64,000 nucleotides of DNA from Paraliobacillus sp. PM-2 (GTDB taxonomy: Bacteria > Bacillota > Bacilli > Bacillales > Amphibacillaceae), in the NCBI RefSeq assembly GCF_001368815.1, contig NZ_CTEI01000003.1:124001-188000 (forward strand). The letters are read 5' to 3'. The notes below the pieces were generated by a model that saw nothing but the letters and a program-made list of their open reading frames with translations, did no database searches and was not told the DNA's origin. The position numbers were made by a program, and so were the translations under genes. The number at the start of each line of letters is the position of its first letter. The first letter of the stretch is position 1. This document shows positions 54,132 through 61,867 of this stretch, in pieces.

Positions 54132-54161
54132 ATGATAAAGGTTAGACGTCCAACAAGTCAA
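54132..54161 (-). promoter_or_regulatory. nupC operon promoter with a palindromic operator in the spacer
   Basis: On the minus strand, -35 TTGACT (54156-54161) and -10 TATCAT (54132-54137) are 18 bases apart. The near-perfect palindrome TTGGACGTCTAA (54142-54153) fills the spacer, where a bound GntR dimer would exclude RNA polymerase. The GntR-family gene is immediately upstream. Confidence 0.6.
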
Positions 54162-54185
54162 TTGTTAATTTATTCATTTCATAAA

Positions 54186-54221
54186 AAAATTGATGACATT
54201 CTGTACCATGTCATCAATTTT
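54186..54221. terminator. Terminator of the GntR regulator gene
   Basis: AAAATTGATGACAT (54186-54199) and ATGTCATCAATTTT (54208-54221) form a perfect 14-bp stem, with T-runs on the minus strand. Confidence 0.88.
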
Positions 54222-54236
54222 AACAAATTCCTACCA

Positions 54237-54962
54237 TTATAGGATTCTTTTTCTAAATACATTAAAACTAACTTGGTCTGATCTAAAAAAGTTTAATGAA
54301 TATAATATTGGTTTGTCCATTGTATCATAGTGAATTTGCTTTAAAACGAGCAACGGTATATCTGGTTCACACTTTAAAATATTAGATATTTCTTCGTGAT
54401 AGCCAATTGTTTTTATATCTGCTTTTGCATAACTAATTGTAATTCCAGCATCATTTTGTAGTGAATCAAATATGGATTGACCGTGCATTGCAAAGTCTTT
54501 ATCTAGCAATTTTGCTGGAATCTTATCTATACAATAAACAAGGGGGTCTTGATTCGCAGTACGAACACGTTTTACGAGCATGACCTTTTCATTTTGATTC
54601 ATTTCCAATTCAGAAATATCATCGCCGTGTGGATCAACAAAACCTGTGAAAAGCAATTTTGTACCAGGAACTTTCTCTTCCCTTTTTATCATATCAGTAA
54701 TACTAAACAGCTCTTCAATACCTCCAGAAAAAATTGGCTTCTTATTGACAAAGGTGCCTACACCATGCTTGCGAATAATAATATTTTCTTCCTCTAATAT
54801 TCGCAATGCTTCTCTTAATGTATTCCTCGAGACATGCAATTCTTTGGAGAAGTCTGTTTCTGATGGCAAGCGTTCGCCAGGCTCCAATTCGCCCTCTTTT
54901 ATCTTCGCTTTTATTTGCTCAATAACAACGAGATATCGTGGTGTTTGATAGTTATAATCCAT
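54237..54962 (-). CDS. GntR-family regulator, HutC/UTRA subfamily
   Basis: 241 residues. The N-terminal winged helix (about 5-75) has YLVVIEQIKAKIKEGELEPG, ERLPSETDFSKELHVSRNTL and REALRILEEENIIIRKHGVG. The C-terminal UTRA ligand-binding domain (about 95-238) ends IPLLVLKQIHYDTMDKPILY. It probably represses the nucleoside operon immediately downstream until a nucleoside or sugar phosphate binds. Its gene has its own promoter region upstream and a terminator behind it. Confidence 0.9.
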   Translation of the reverse strand: MDYNYQTPRYLVVIEQIKAKIKEGELEPGERLPSETDFSKELHVSRNTLREALRILEEENIIIRKHGVGTFVNKKPIFSGGIEELFSITDMIKREEKVPGTKLLFTGFVDPHGDDISELEMNQNEKVMLVKRVRTANQDPLVYCIDKIPAKLLDKDFAMHGQSIFDSLQNDAGITISYAKADIKTIGYHEEISNILKCEPDIPLLVLKQIHYDTMDKPILYSLNFFRSDQVSFNVFRKRIL

Positions 54963-55169
54963 AACCTTTCCCCCTCTAGATAAATACTCCTATACGTTTA
55001 GCGTTTACATTATTATTGTTACAGTCTGTTTTATTATAGCACGGATGTGTTCTGTAATTAAGATACGTCATAGGTGAAAACAAATGAATTAATTCGCCCA
55101 AGCAGAATTTGCTTAAAGGCATAGGATGTAATGTAGATTTATTATACTATTTTACGGGGGGAAAACAAG

Positions 55170-55262
55170 ATGAGCCATTGTGGTGGATATGATAATACGT
55201 TTGTCTTGATTGTAGTACTGTTTATTCTTCTTATAATCGTTGGCGCTACATTCTATGGATAA
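55170..55262 (+). CDS. YjcZ-family sporulation peptide
   Basis: 30 residues: MSHCGGYDNTFVLIVVLFIL then LIIVGATFYG. A short Gly/Cys head and a single C-terminal hydrophobic span match the YjcZ/YtaF-like small sporulation proteins of Bacillus. A GGGGGGAAAACAAG ribosome site precedes the ATG and a terminator follows. Confidence 0.85.
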   Translation: MSHCGGYDNTFVLIVVLFILLIIVGATFYG

Positions 55263-55275
55263 TCACAGGTAATTC

Positions 55276-55305
55276 AGAAGAGATTGAAAAATCTCTTCTT
55301 TTTTA
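55276..55305 (+). terminator. Terminator after the YjcZ-type gene
   Basis: AGAAGAGATT, loop GAAA, AATCTCTTCT, then TTTTT. Confidence 0.85.
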
Positions 55306-55427
55306 TTTTCTAGGACACTTTCCCAAGAGCTTTCACCCACCTTGCATATAATAAATGGAACCTCCAATATAAGAGTTCCTTTGTTTCTTGGATAAACAGA
55401 ATCAAAAAATTTGGAAGGAGAAGATCA

Positions 55428-55721
55428 ATGACTCCATACAGCAATATGTATAATCCACCTTATCGACAAGATGATAGAAGAAGACCCGGATTTGGATTTG
55501 GTGGTCCGTTCTCAGGATTTGGTATATTCCCTGGTCCAGGATTCGGTAGACCTGGATTCGGATTTGGTAGACCCGGATTTGGATTTGGCTCACCTTTAAT
55601 TGGCTTTGGCGTCCCATTCTTAACTGGTGTAGCAGCTGGGGCTTTATTGACGCCAGGTTATGGGCCCGGGTACGGACCAGGATTTGGGTATCAGCCTTAT
55701 CCACCGTATCCTTATTATTAA
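55428..55721 (+). CDS. Gly/Phe/Pro-rich repeat protein, possible spore coat component
   Basis: 97 residues with a low-complexity middle built of GRPGFGFG-type repeats (about 20-55), a short hydrophobic stretch (PFLTGVAAGALL) and a Tyr/Pro-rich tail (GYGPGYGPGFGYQPYPPYPY). Such proteins are common among spore outer-layer proteins in Bacillus. The role is inferred from composition and from small spore-type neighbours. The ATG follows GGAAGGAGAAGATCA. Confidence 0.7.
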   Translation: MTPYSNMYNPPYRQDDRRRPGFGFGGPFSGFGIFPGPGFGRPGFGFGRPGFGFGSPLIGFGVPFLTGVAAGALLTPGYGPGYGPGFGYQPYPPYPYY

Positions 55722-55728
55722 CAGATTA

Positions 55729-55764
55729 GAATGAGTTTTGTTTCTAAAACAAAGCTCATTTTTA
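55729..55764 (+). terminator. Terminator after the Gly/Phe-rich gene
   Basis: AATGAGTTTTGTTT pairs with AACAAAGCTCATTT and is followed by TTTA. Confidence 0.85.
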
Positions 55765-55895
55765 CATATCAATTCAGATATGGGTGAACGCACAATTTAA
55801 TACGTACAAGTTGAGTGTTGTCTGTTTCTAACATAGGATGTGATATGAGTCTAATAGGCTTTAGTAATTAACTTTTCATGTAAGGAGTAGATCTA

Positions 55896-56351
55896 ATGTA
55901 TTCAGATAATTTACATGGTTACAATCATCTGTACAATGATACAGATTTGTATAATTGGTCACCACAAGACCCTAGTATTTATTCAGAAACAGATGAACAG
56001 AGACAATTATTTCCTTGGCTCCCGTCTTTCGGAGGAGGGCAAGGAGGACCAGGTTCACCACCTCCCTTTCCACCTCCAGGACAAGAGCAGCAATCTGGGC
56101 CACCTATGGGACCACCACCTGGATTCACACCTTCTCAAACACAGCAAGCTCAAACTTTTGCAGTTGACCCAGGGAGTATTCGTGGATGCTTATATCGCTA
56201 CACTTATATCTGGCTAAGAGGATTCCAACAATTCTGGTTTTATCCAACTTATGTGGGACGCAGATCTGTTTCCGGATATCGTTGGAATGGTTTTAGATGG
56301 ATCTATTTTGGAATTGACTTACGCCAAATTCAATCATTTACTTGCTTCTAA
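55896..56351 (+). CDS. Protein with Pro-rich N-terminus and conserved aromatic C-terminal domain, unknown
   Basis: 151 residues. The first 90 are acidic then Pro/Gly/Gln-rich (GGGQGGPGSPPPFPPPGQEQ, GPPMGPPPGFTPSQTQQ). The last 60 form a compact, highly aromatic domain: IRGCLYRYTYIWLRGFQQFW, FYPTYVGRRSVSGYRWNGFR, WIYFGIDLRQIQSFTCF. Similar C-terminal domains occur in uncharacterised proteins of spore formers. No signal peptide. The ATG follows AAGGAGTAGATCTA. Expression during sporulation is a guess from its neighbours. Confidence 0.72.
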   Translation: MYSDNLHGYNHLYNDTDLYNWSPQDPSIYSETDEQRQLFPWLPSFGGGQGGPGSPPPFPPPGQEQQSGPPMGPPPGFTPSQTQQAQTFAVDPGSIRGCLYRYTYIWLRGFQQFWFYPTYVGRRSVSGYRWNGFRWIYFGIDLRQIQSFTCF

Positions 56352-56358
56352 CACAAAC

Positions 56359-56392
56359 AAAGCGGCAAGATCAATAGTTGATCTGCCGCTTC
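56359..56392. terminator. Hairpin after the aromatic-domain gene
   Basis: AAGCGGCAAGATCAA and TTGATCTGCCGCTT form a strong stem with one bulge. The T-run is poor on the plus strand, so termination efficiency is uncertain. Confidence 0.65.
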
Positions 56393-56418
56393 ATCTTGCT
56401 TCCGCTTACTTATTCTGT

Positions 56419-56565
56419 TCATCTTTTTTTATTATTCGCTACTTTATTTTGAATGTTCCCTTTTGCTTTATCCTTCTTATCTCCTACTTGAAGTCTTGGA
56501 TCATCTTTCGCATTACCAACTTGATCCTTTACCTCACCCTTCACTTTACTAACAACACTTTTCAA
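56419..56565 (-). CDS. CsbD-family stress protein, short or 5'-truncated
   Basis: A 48-codon frame from TTG 56565 reads MKSVVSKVKGEVKDQVGNAK, DDPRLQVGDKKDKAKGNIQN, KVANNKKR. KVKGEVKDQVGNA is the CsbD-family core, a small hydrophilic general-stress protein. The usual N-terminal 10-15 residues are absent and no ribosome site precedes the TTG, so it is probably a truncated copy, or is translated by read-through from the upstream thiol-protein gene (stop 56591). Confidence 0.6.
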   Translation of the reverse strand: MKSVVSKVKGEVKDQVGNAKDDPRLQVGDKKDKAKGNIQNKVANNKKR

Positions 56566-56590
56566 ACAAGGGCTTTGTTATATCAACACT

Positions 56591-57274
56591 TTATTCATTA
56601 AGTAATGTTTTAATTTCTTCTATATTAAATGGCTCTTCAACTTGTACTCCATTAACAAATATACTCGGCACGGATTCAATCCCTAGATCACGTGTATATT
56701 TTCTCGTAACATTAATAGCATCCAACTCGTTGTCTTGAAGCATCGTATCTTGATCAAGATTGTATTCTGAAATAATATCCTTAATATATTGCTCTGTTCC
56801 CCAAGCTTCTTGTTGACTTTGAGAATCGCTCATTATCCTTTCAGCAATTTCATAATATTGTTCTTTGTTGTAGTAAATAAGATTTTGATCAAATTTAGAA
56901 AGTCGTAAAGATGCATCATTTAAATAGACCATTGATTGCATTCTGAATTTGGCTTTACCATTTTCAATATATTCCTGCTCTAATTCAGGCAGAATTTCAT
57001 TCATCCATTGTTTACAAGCTGGACATGAATAGTCAAAGGCTAAGAAGATTTCATTCTCTGCCTCTTTATCACCTAAATATACTGTTTTTTGTCCATCAAT
57101 TGGTGTTGTATCAACCGCTTTATCCAGTGATTTAGTCGTATCATTATCAGACGTATTGGTTGTGTCATTCGCATCGGTTGTATCCGTTGTTGTACTTAAA
57201 CCTAGCAGAACAGCCATACCAATAACAACAACAGCAAAAATAGAACCTAATATAATTAATGACTTTCTTTTCAT
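56591..57274 (-). CDS. Membrane-anchored DsbA-like thiol-disulfide oxidoreductase
   Basis: 227 residues: an N-terminal anchor (SLIILGSIFAVVVIGMAVLL), a Thr/Asp-rich linker (about 28-55), then a thioredoxin fold with an inserted helical domain. The active site is FDYSCPACKQW (CPAC), and the cis-proline is in ESVPSIFVNG. It acts outside the membrane on disulfides of exported proteins, like BdbD. No BdbC-type quinone partner is adjacent. The ATG follows GGGGGGAAAGGA. Confidence 0.9.
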   Translation of the reverse strand: MKRKSLIILGSIFAVVVIGMAVLLGLSTTTDTTDANDTTNTSDNDTTKSLDKAVDTTPIDGQKTVYLGDKEAENEIFLAFDYSCPACKQWMNEILPELEQEYIENGKAKFRMQSMVYLNDASLRLSKFDQNLIYYNKEQYYEIAERIMSDSQSQQEAWGTEQYIKDIISEYNLDQDTMLQDNELDAINVTRKYTRDLGIESVPSIFVNGVQVEEPFNIEEIKTLLNE

Positions 57275-57384
57275 TCCTTTCCCCCCTAAATGCTCACTAT
57301 TTATAGTGTTTACTTTACTGCAAAATTGTCATTTTTTCCATAAAATAAATATTACATTTCTATTGCAATAAGGGAAAGAGGAAA

Positions 57385-57413
57385 TGGGACACGGGGTCAG
57401 ACCTCGTGTCCCA
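57385..57413. repeat. 29-bp palindromic repeat, copy 3, acting as a terminator
   Basis: TGGGACACGGGGTC, centre A, GACCTCGTGTCCCA. It is a variant of the copies at 33071 and 38181 and is followed by T7. It lies 5 bases past the glucanase stop codon (minus strand) and does not enter the gene. Confidence 0.85.
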
Positions 57414-57418
57414 TTTTT

Positions 57419-59974
57419 TTAATTACGTCTTCTTGCAGCGAATAGTGTCGTACCTAAACCAACAATCAATAAAGCGATCCCTACTACAATCCAGTTATAA
57501 ATCGGTGTTGCTGTATTCGGAAGCTTATTACCGTTGTCCTCTTGACTTTCATTACCTGTTTGATCGTTTGACTGTTCATCTTCTCCATCTTGAGAATCAT
57601 CAACATTTTGGTTATCGTCTGATGTTTCGTCATCAGTTGTTGGTTCCTTTTTTAATTGATTAATTGCTGCTTGCAATTCATCTATAGCTGTATTTAAGTT
57701 CTCTTCTGTTTCAATAGTTTCTAGTGCTTCTTTTGCTTTTGCAATTGCTGCTTGTAAAGCCGCAAACGAATCAGCTGTATACACTCCGTCATTATTGCTT
57801 ATTTCTTCTGCAGTTGTAATTACAGCTTCTAATGGTGTTACATCAATTGGGCTATCTACTAAATTATCAAGTGCTACTTGTAATGCGTCTATAGCTACAT
57901 TAAGATCGTCTACTGTTTCAATGTCTTCTAGTGCTGACTCTGCATTAGTAATTGCTGTTTGCAAAGCTGCAAATGAATCAGGTGTATAGGATTCATCTTC
58001 ATTGCTTACTTCTTTTGCAGTCCCAATAAGATCATGTAACGGTTTTAGATTTACATCGTAATTAAAAGCAATCTCTCGCATTGCTATTTTATTATTCCAC
58101 GTCAAGCCTGCATCCGTAATAATCATTTTTATCTTTGATGTATTAATAGAATTCACATCGACAGCTATCGTTTCGCCAGCCTCTGTTTTTCCTGCATCCG
58201 TCCATGGAATGCTGTATTCTTTATCCAACACAACCCATTCATTCGTGTTTAAATCAAATGTTGACAATTTGAACTTTTTAATGCCCTGATCTTCACCATA
58301 ATTAGTTGTAAAAGAAATGGTGTTTAATGTAACTTCGTTCGTAAAATCATACATAATATTTACTTCTTTATCTGTAGGGAGATGATTATTTTCGAAGTAA
58401 AATAATCCACTGTTATCACCTAACATACCATCAAATAGTTTTGCTAATTCTGCTTGACTATTTTCTGTCCCTAAATTCTCACTTGAATAAGGAGGAGCCG
58501 GAGTTACCTCCACATGTAACGTTGGATTCGGTACATTAGATCCTTTTTCTACATGAGGAAGCGTACCTTCTTTCGTGATCGATTCTCCATTATTTAACTT
58601 TGTTAAATCTTCTTCTGTAATAGGATCCCATTTAACAAATTCTTGGGTAACTATACCATCATTCCAAGTGACATCAACATAAGAAAGTGTATTAGGTAAA
58701 TTCGGCTCTGTGTACACTTCTCCTTCTTCGCCATTCACACCTGAAGTATATTGTGTTAATTTTGCTTGTCCCTCTTGAACGGTTACTGTTGAGTCTTCGA
58801 TATCAGTAATTTCCAATTCACTTTTTGGTAGTTCAGATTGGTTATCTGGCAATTTCTTATATACTCTTACATAATCAATGTTAAAAGAGTTTGGATATGG
58901 CATCCACTCCCATGGACCAGTCCATCCTCCAGCTCGTTTTTCATAAAGAGAGAATAATTGAATCATAGGATAATCAATGTTCACATTTTTACTACCTACT
59001 TCTTCGCCATCAATATAAAATACAAGTTTATCAGGAAAATCTCCAGAGCCAGTTCCTTTTTGCCAATCAAGTCCAAATGTATGCCATTCATCATGGAAAT
59101 TTGCATTACTATCTATAAATCTATCTCCTGAATCTTTAACATTAAAAGCATCACCATCATTCCAATTATGAAATGCTCGAGGTACGCTTGTAGCATCATT
59201 TCCTAGAATTTCAAAAATATCAATCTCTGCGGAGTGATCATTTCTGTCTTCAAAACCTAATAACCACCAAGCTGAATGTCTAGATGAGCCAGCCTGACCT
59301 TTGGATCTAATTTCGTAATATCCATACTGATTAATATGTGATATTTCTGTTTCAACAGGGTTTCTCACTACATTCGTACCATTCCAATTATGCAATGCAT
59401 TTCTATTCCCTGTCGTAAAACCACTTACTACCGTTTGTCCATCAAATTCAGGTGCCCATGGCTCGGTTTCTTCTTTAATTTGCAGATTCATTACTCCATC
59501 TTCCAAGTTATACGTTGGACTAGCATGTTGAGGTGTTTTTGTCCAAGACGACAAGTATTTATCCACCCAGTTTCCTGAATCTAGGATACCATTATCATTA
59601 TTAAATTCATCGTTAAAGATGAGACGATACCCTTCTTTTTCCACGGGATTTGGAGAAGTATGTGTTCCCCACTTTGCTGTCAAAGTAATATCTTGGTCTG
59701 TCGAAAAAGGAAAAATAACTTCATATTTATTATTTTCTCCATAGTACCACCCAAGAAAGTCATAGCTCTCTTTTTCTAAACTAGAAAAGGGAACTTGTTC
59801 TTCCTTCAATGTCTCATTAGTAGCTAAATGGACCTGTTTTTGTTGCGTTCCGTTGTCAGGGTTAAATGTAATTACATTACTCTCCGCTCCTAAGGCTTTG
59901 TCTGCAAATCCCCCTATATTACTAAAGATAAATAAAATAATCGAAACTAAAAGAAATTTGGTGATTTTTTTCAT
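57419..59974 (-). CDS. Cell-wall-anchored GH16 glucanase (laminarinase-like), multidomain
   Basis: 851 residues from ATG 59974, 9 bases after AAAAAGG. Order: signal peptide (1-30), a repeat ending DITLTAKWG (to about 103), a GH16 domain (about 115-390) with catalytic AEIDIFEILG (two Glu and Asp in E-x-D-x-x-E), an Ig-like segment, a discoidin-like carbohydrate-binding domain (about 500-640), two FIVAR repeats (TAKEVSNEDESYTPDSFAAL; TAEEISNNDGVYTADSFAAL), an acidic linker, and a sorting signal LPNTA + membrane span + RRRN. It should cut beta-1,3- or beta-1,3/1,4-glucan at the cell surface. The Ala in the fifth position of the sortase motif is a variant of LPxTG. Confidence 0.9.
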   Translation of the reverse strand: MKKITKFLLVSIILFIFSNIGGFADKALGAESNVITFNPDNGTQQKQVHLATNETLKEEQVPFSSLEKESYDFLGWYYGENNKYEVIFPFSTDQDITLTAKWGTHTSPNPVEKEGYRLIFNDEFNNDNGILDSGNWVDKYLSSWTKTPQHASPTYNLEDGVMNLQIKEETEPWAPEFDGQTVVSGFTTGNRNALHNWNGTNVVRNPVETEISHINQYGYYEIRSKGQAGSSRHSAWWLLGFEDRNDHSAEIDIFEILGNDATSVPRAFHNWNDGDAFNVKDSGDRFIDSNANFHDEWHTFGLDWQKGTGSGDFPDKLVFYIDGEEVGSKNVNIDYPMIQLFSLYEKRAGGWTGPWEWMPYPNSFNIDYVRVYKKLPDNQSELPKSELEITDIEDSTVTVQEGQAKLTQYTSGVNGEEGEVYTEPNLPNTLSYVDVTWNDGIVTQEFVKWDPITEEDLTKLNNGESITKEGTLPHVEKGSNVPNPTLHVEVTPAPPYSSENLGTENSQAELAKLFDGMLGDNSGLFYFENNHLPTDKEVNIMYDFTNEVTLNTISFTTNYGEDQGIKKFKLSTFDLNTNEWVVLDKEYSIPWTDAGKTEAGETIAVDVNSINTSKIKMIITDAGLTWNNKIAMREIAFNYDVNLKPLHDLIGTAKEVSNEDESYTPDSFAALQTAITNAESALEDIETVDDLNVAIDALQVALDNLVDSPIDVTPLEAVITTAEEISNNDGVYTADSFAALQAAIAKAKEALETIETEENLNTAIDELQAAINQLKKEPTTDDETSDDNQNVDDSQDGEDEQSNDQTGNESQEDNGNKLPNTATPIYNWIVVGIALLIVGLGTTLFAARRRN

Positions 59975-60048
59975 TATCATCATCCTTTTTAGATAATTGT
60001 AGAGCGTTTCAATTGTACGTAACTAATATGCATAATAAGTAAAATGAA

Positions 60049-60879
60049 TTAACCTTTTACTGAACCTGCTACAACGCCTTCTATTACTCGTTTTTGCATA
60101 AAGATATAGAAAATAACTAATGGTAATGTTGACATAACAAGCATTGGGAAGAACGATGTCCAATCTGTAGAAAATGGACCAACATTTCTATAAACCTGTT
60201 GTAATAAGACTGCCTTTTCTGGTGATTGTAAAAATAACAGAGGCGTCAAAAAGTCATTCCAAATAGCTAACGTATTTAAGATAATAACTGTTGAAACAAT
60301 TGGTTTTAATAATGGAAAGATAATAACCCAAAAAGTTTTAAATGTACCACAACCATCCATAAAAGCGGCTTCTTCCAATTCAATTGGAACTGTACTTATA
60401 AAACCACGTAATAAAAAGATAGATAATGGAAGATTTATACAAAAAACATTAACTAAAATAACACCTAAATGTGTATCCATTAAGTTTAGACCAGAAATAA
60501 TTTGATACAATGGTACAATTGCTATTTGGAAGGGTATGATTAATCCTACTAGAAAGATAGAATACATAACTTTAAAGATCTTCTTTTGACTCCTTGCGAT
60601 GACATATGCCGCCATTGTAGCGAAAAAAACCAATAATATAACAGCAACAACAGTAATAATCAAATTATTCTTTAATGCTTGTAGGTAGTCCATCGCCTCC
60701 AGTGCTTTCGCATAATTTGAAAAATCTAATGCTTTCGGTAGGCCTAATGGGCTCACCGCTGCTTCTTCTGGTGACTTAAATGTTGTAACAACTAGGTAGT
60801 AAATCGGCACGAACATAATAATACAAATCATCGTAAGTCCAATGGTATATAGCGATTTTCCAAATATATTCTTCTTCAT
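60049..60879 (-). CDS. Sugar ABC transporter permease, MalG type
   Basis: 276 residues from ATG 60879, whose ATGA overlaps the upstream stop. Six spans; the EAA loop reads ELEEAAFMDGCGTFKTFWVI then IFPLLKP, which contacts the ATPase. It imports an oligosaccharide together with its partner permease and the lipoprotein. No ATPase gene is present here; Bacillus often uses a shared MsmX-type ATPase for such importers. Confidence 0.9.
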   Translation of the reverse strand: MKKNIFGKSLYTIGLTMICIIMFVPIYYLVVTTFKSPEEAAVSPLGLPKALDFSNYAKALEAMDYLQALKNNLIITVVAVILLVFFATMAAYVIARSQKKIFKVMYSIFLVGLIIPFQIAIVPLYQIISGLNLMDTHLGVILVNVFCINLPLSIFLLRGFISTVPIELEEAAFMDGCGTFKTFWVIIFPLLKPIVSTVIILNTLAIWNDFLTPLLFLQSPEKAVLLQQVYRNVGPFSTDWTSFFPMLVMSTLPLVIFYIFMQKRVIEGVVAGSVKG

Positions 60880-61757
60880 GATAATTTCCTTTCCCATTTA
60901 TTTAAGAATGTAATTACTATCCTTGATAATATAAATACTGCGATAAAGAACACTACTCCCAACGCTGATGCATAGGCATTTCTTCCACTATTAAATCCTT
61001 CTCTAATTAGAGTAGTCATTATTGTCTCTGTGGCATATCCGGGTCCACCCTGGGTCATCGCTAAAATCACATCAAAGACTTTCATTCCATTGATTAAACT
61101 TAAAAGGATATTAAACGAAGCTGCTGGATACAACAAAGGTAAAGTAATCTTAAAAAATTTCTTCATTTTACTAGCCCCATCAATATCTGCCGCTTCATAA
61201 AGTGCCGAATCAATACTCTTTAGATTTGCTATATAGATTACCATCAACCAACCGCTCCACTGCCATACTTGTGTAGCTATTACTGAATAGAGCGCAATAT
61301 CTTTATCACCAAGCCAGTTGACTGGGTCACCACCGAAAAATTGAATAATGTTATTTAATAATCCATAGTCTGCTGAGGTCATTATATATTGGAAAAGAAA
61401 TCCTACCACTAAAATACTTAAAACCGCAGGCAAAAAAACTAATGATTTTACAAAATTTGCGCTTTTTGATTTTTTATCCAAAAACACCGCTAATATAATA
61501 GCGATAGCATTTTGGACTACTAGAGTGATTAAAGCATAAATGATAGTATTCTTAATTCCTGCTAGTGTTTTTGAATCTTCAAAAAGCATTCTAAAATTAT
61601 CTAACCCAACGAATTGGAGATCAGCATTATATACGGACCAATTTGTCAAACTATAGAAAAAACTCATTGCTGTAGGTACAATATAGAGAATGAAAAATCC
61701 AATAAATGTTGGAAGAATCATTAACATAAAGACTCTTTGTCGATTTTTGTTGTACAT
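60876..61757 (-). CDS. Sugar ABC transporter permease, MalF type
   Basis: 293 residues, six spans, EAA loop ALYEAADIDGASKMKKFFKI then TLPLLYP. The ATG follows AGGGGGACCGAC. It is preceded by a hairpin after the binding-protein gene and overlaps the next permease. It probably carries glucan oligosaccharides released by the GH16 enzyme. Confidence 0.9.
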   Translation of the reverse strand: MYNKNRQRVFMLMILPTFIGFFILYIVPTAMSFFYSLTNWSVYNADLQFVGLDNFRMLFEDSKTLAGIKNTIIYALITLVVQNAIAIILAVFLDKKSKSANFVKSLVFLPAVLSILVVGFLFQYIMTSADYGLLNNIIQFFGGDPVNWLGDKDIALYSVIATQVWQWSGWLMVIYIANLKSIDSALYEAADIDGASKMKKFFKITLPLLYPAASFNILLSLINGMKVFDVILAMTQGGPGYATETIMTTLIREGFNSGRNAYASALGVVFFIAVFILSRIVITFLNKWERKLS

Positions 61758-61810
61758 GTCGGTCCCCCTAATTTATTTACTCTATTTATATAATTAGGCT
61801 TTAAGAATAA

Positions 61811-61849
61811 TTGTACGGAAAACGATTACAAATTAAGTTTTCCGTACAA
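61811..61849 (-). promoter_or_regulatory. Intercistronic hairpin with a cre-like word after the binding-protein gene
   Basis: TTGTACGGAAAAC (61811-61823) and GTTTTCCGTACAA (61837-61849) are perfect 13-bp arms, followed on the minus strand by TTATTCTT. The word GGAAAACGATTACA (61817-61830) matches the catabolite-response consensus at all but its first position. The stem fits partial termination that keeps permease levels below the binding protein; control by CcpA is possible. Confidence 0.6.
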
Positions 61850-61867
61850 CCTGTCTTCCATCTAATT

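Noticed and set aside
55490-55600. Short repeats resembling a CRISPR array
   Set aside because: They are in-frame codon repeats for GRPGFGFG-type residues inside a low-complexity protein, with no spacers of constant length and no cas genes.
60000-60020. cre site near GAGCGTTTCAA before the GH16 gene
   Set aside because: The spacing of the CG core is off by one base from the catabolite-response consensus on both strands.
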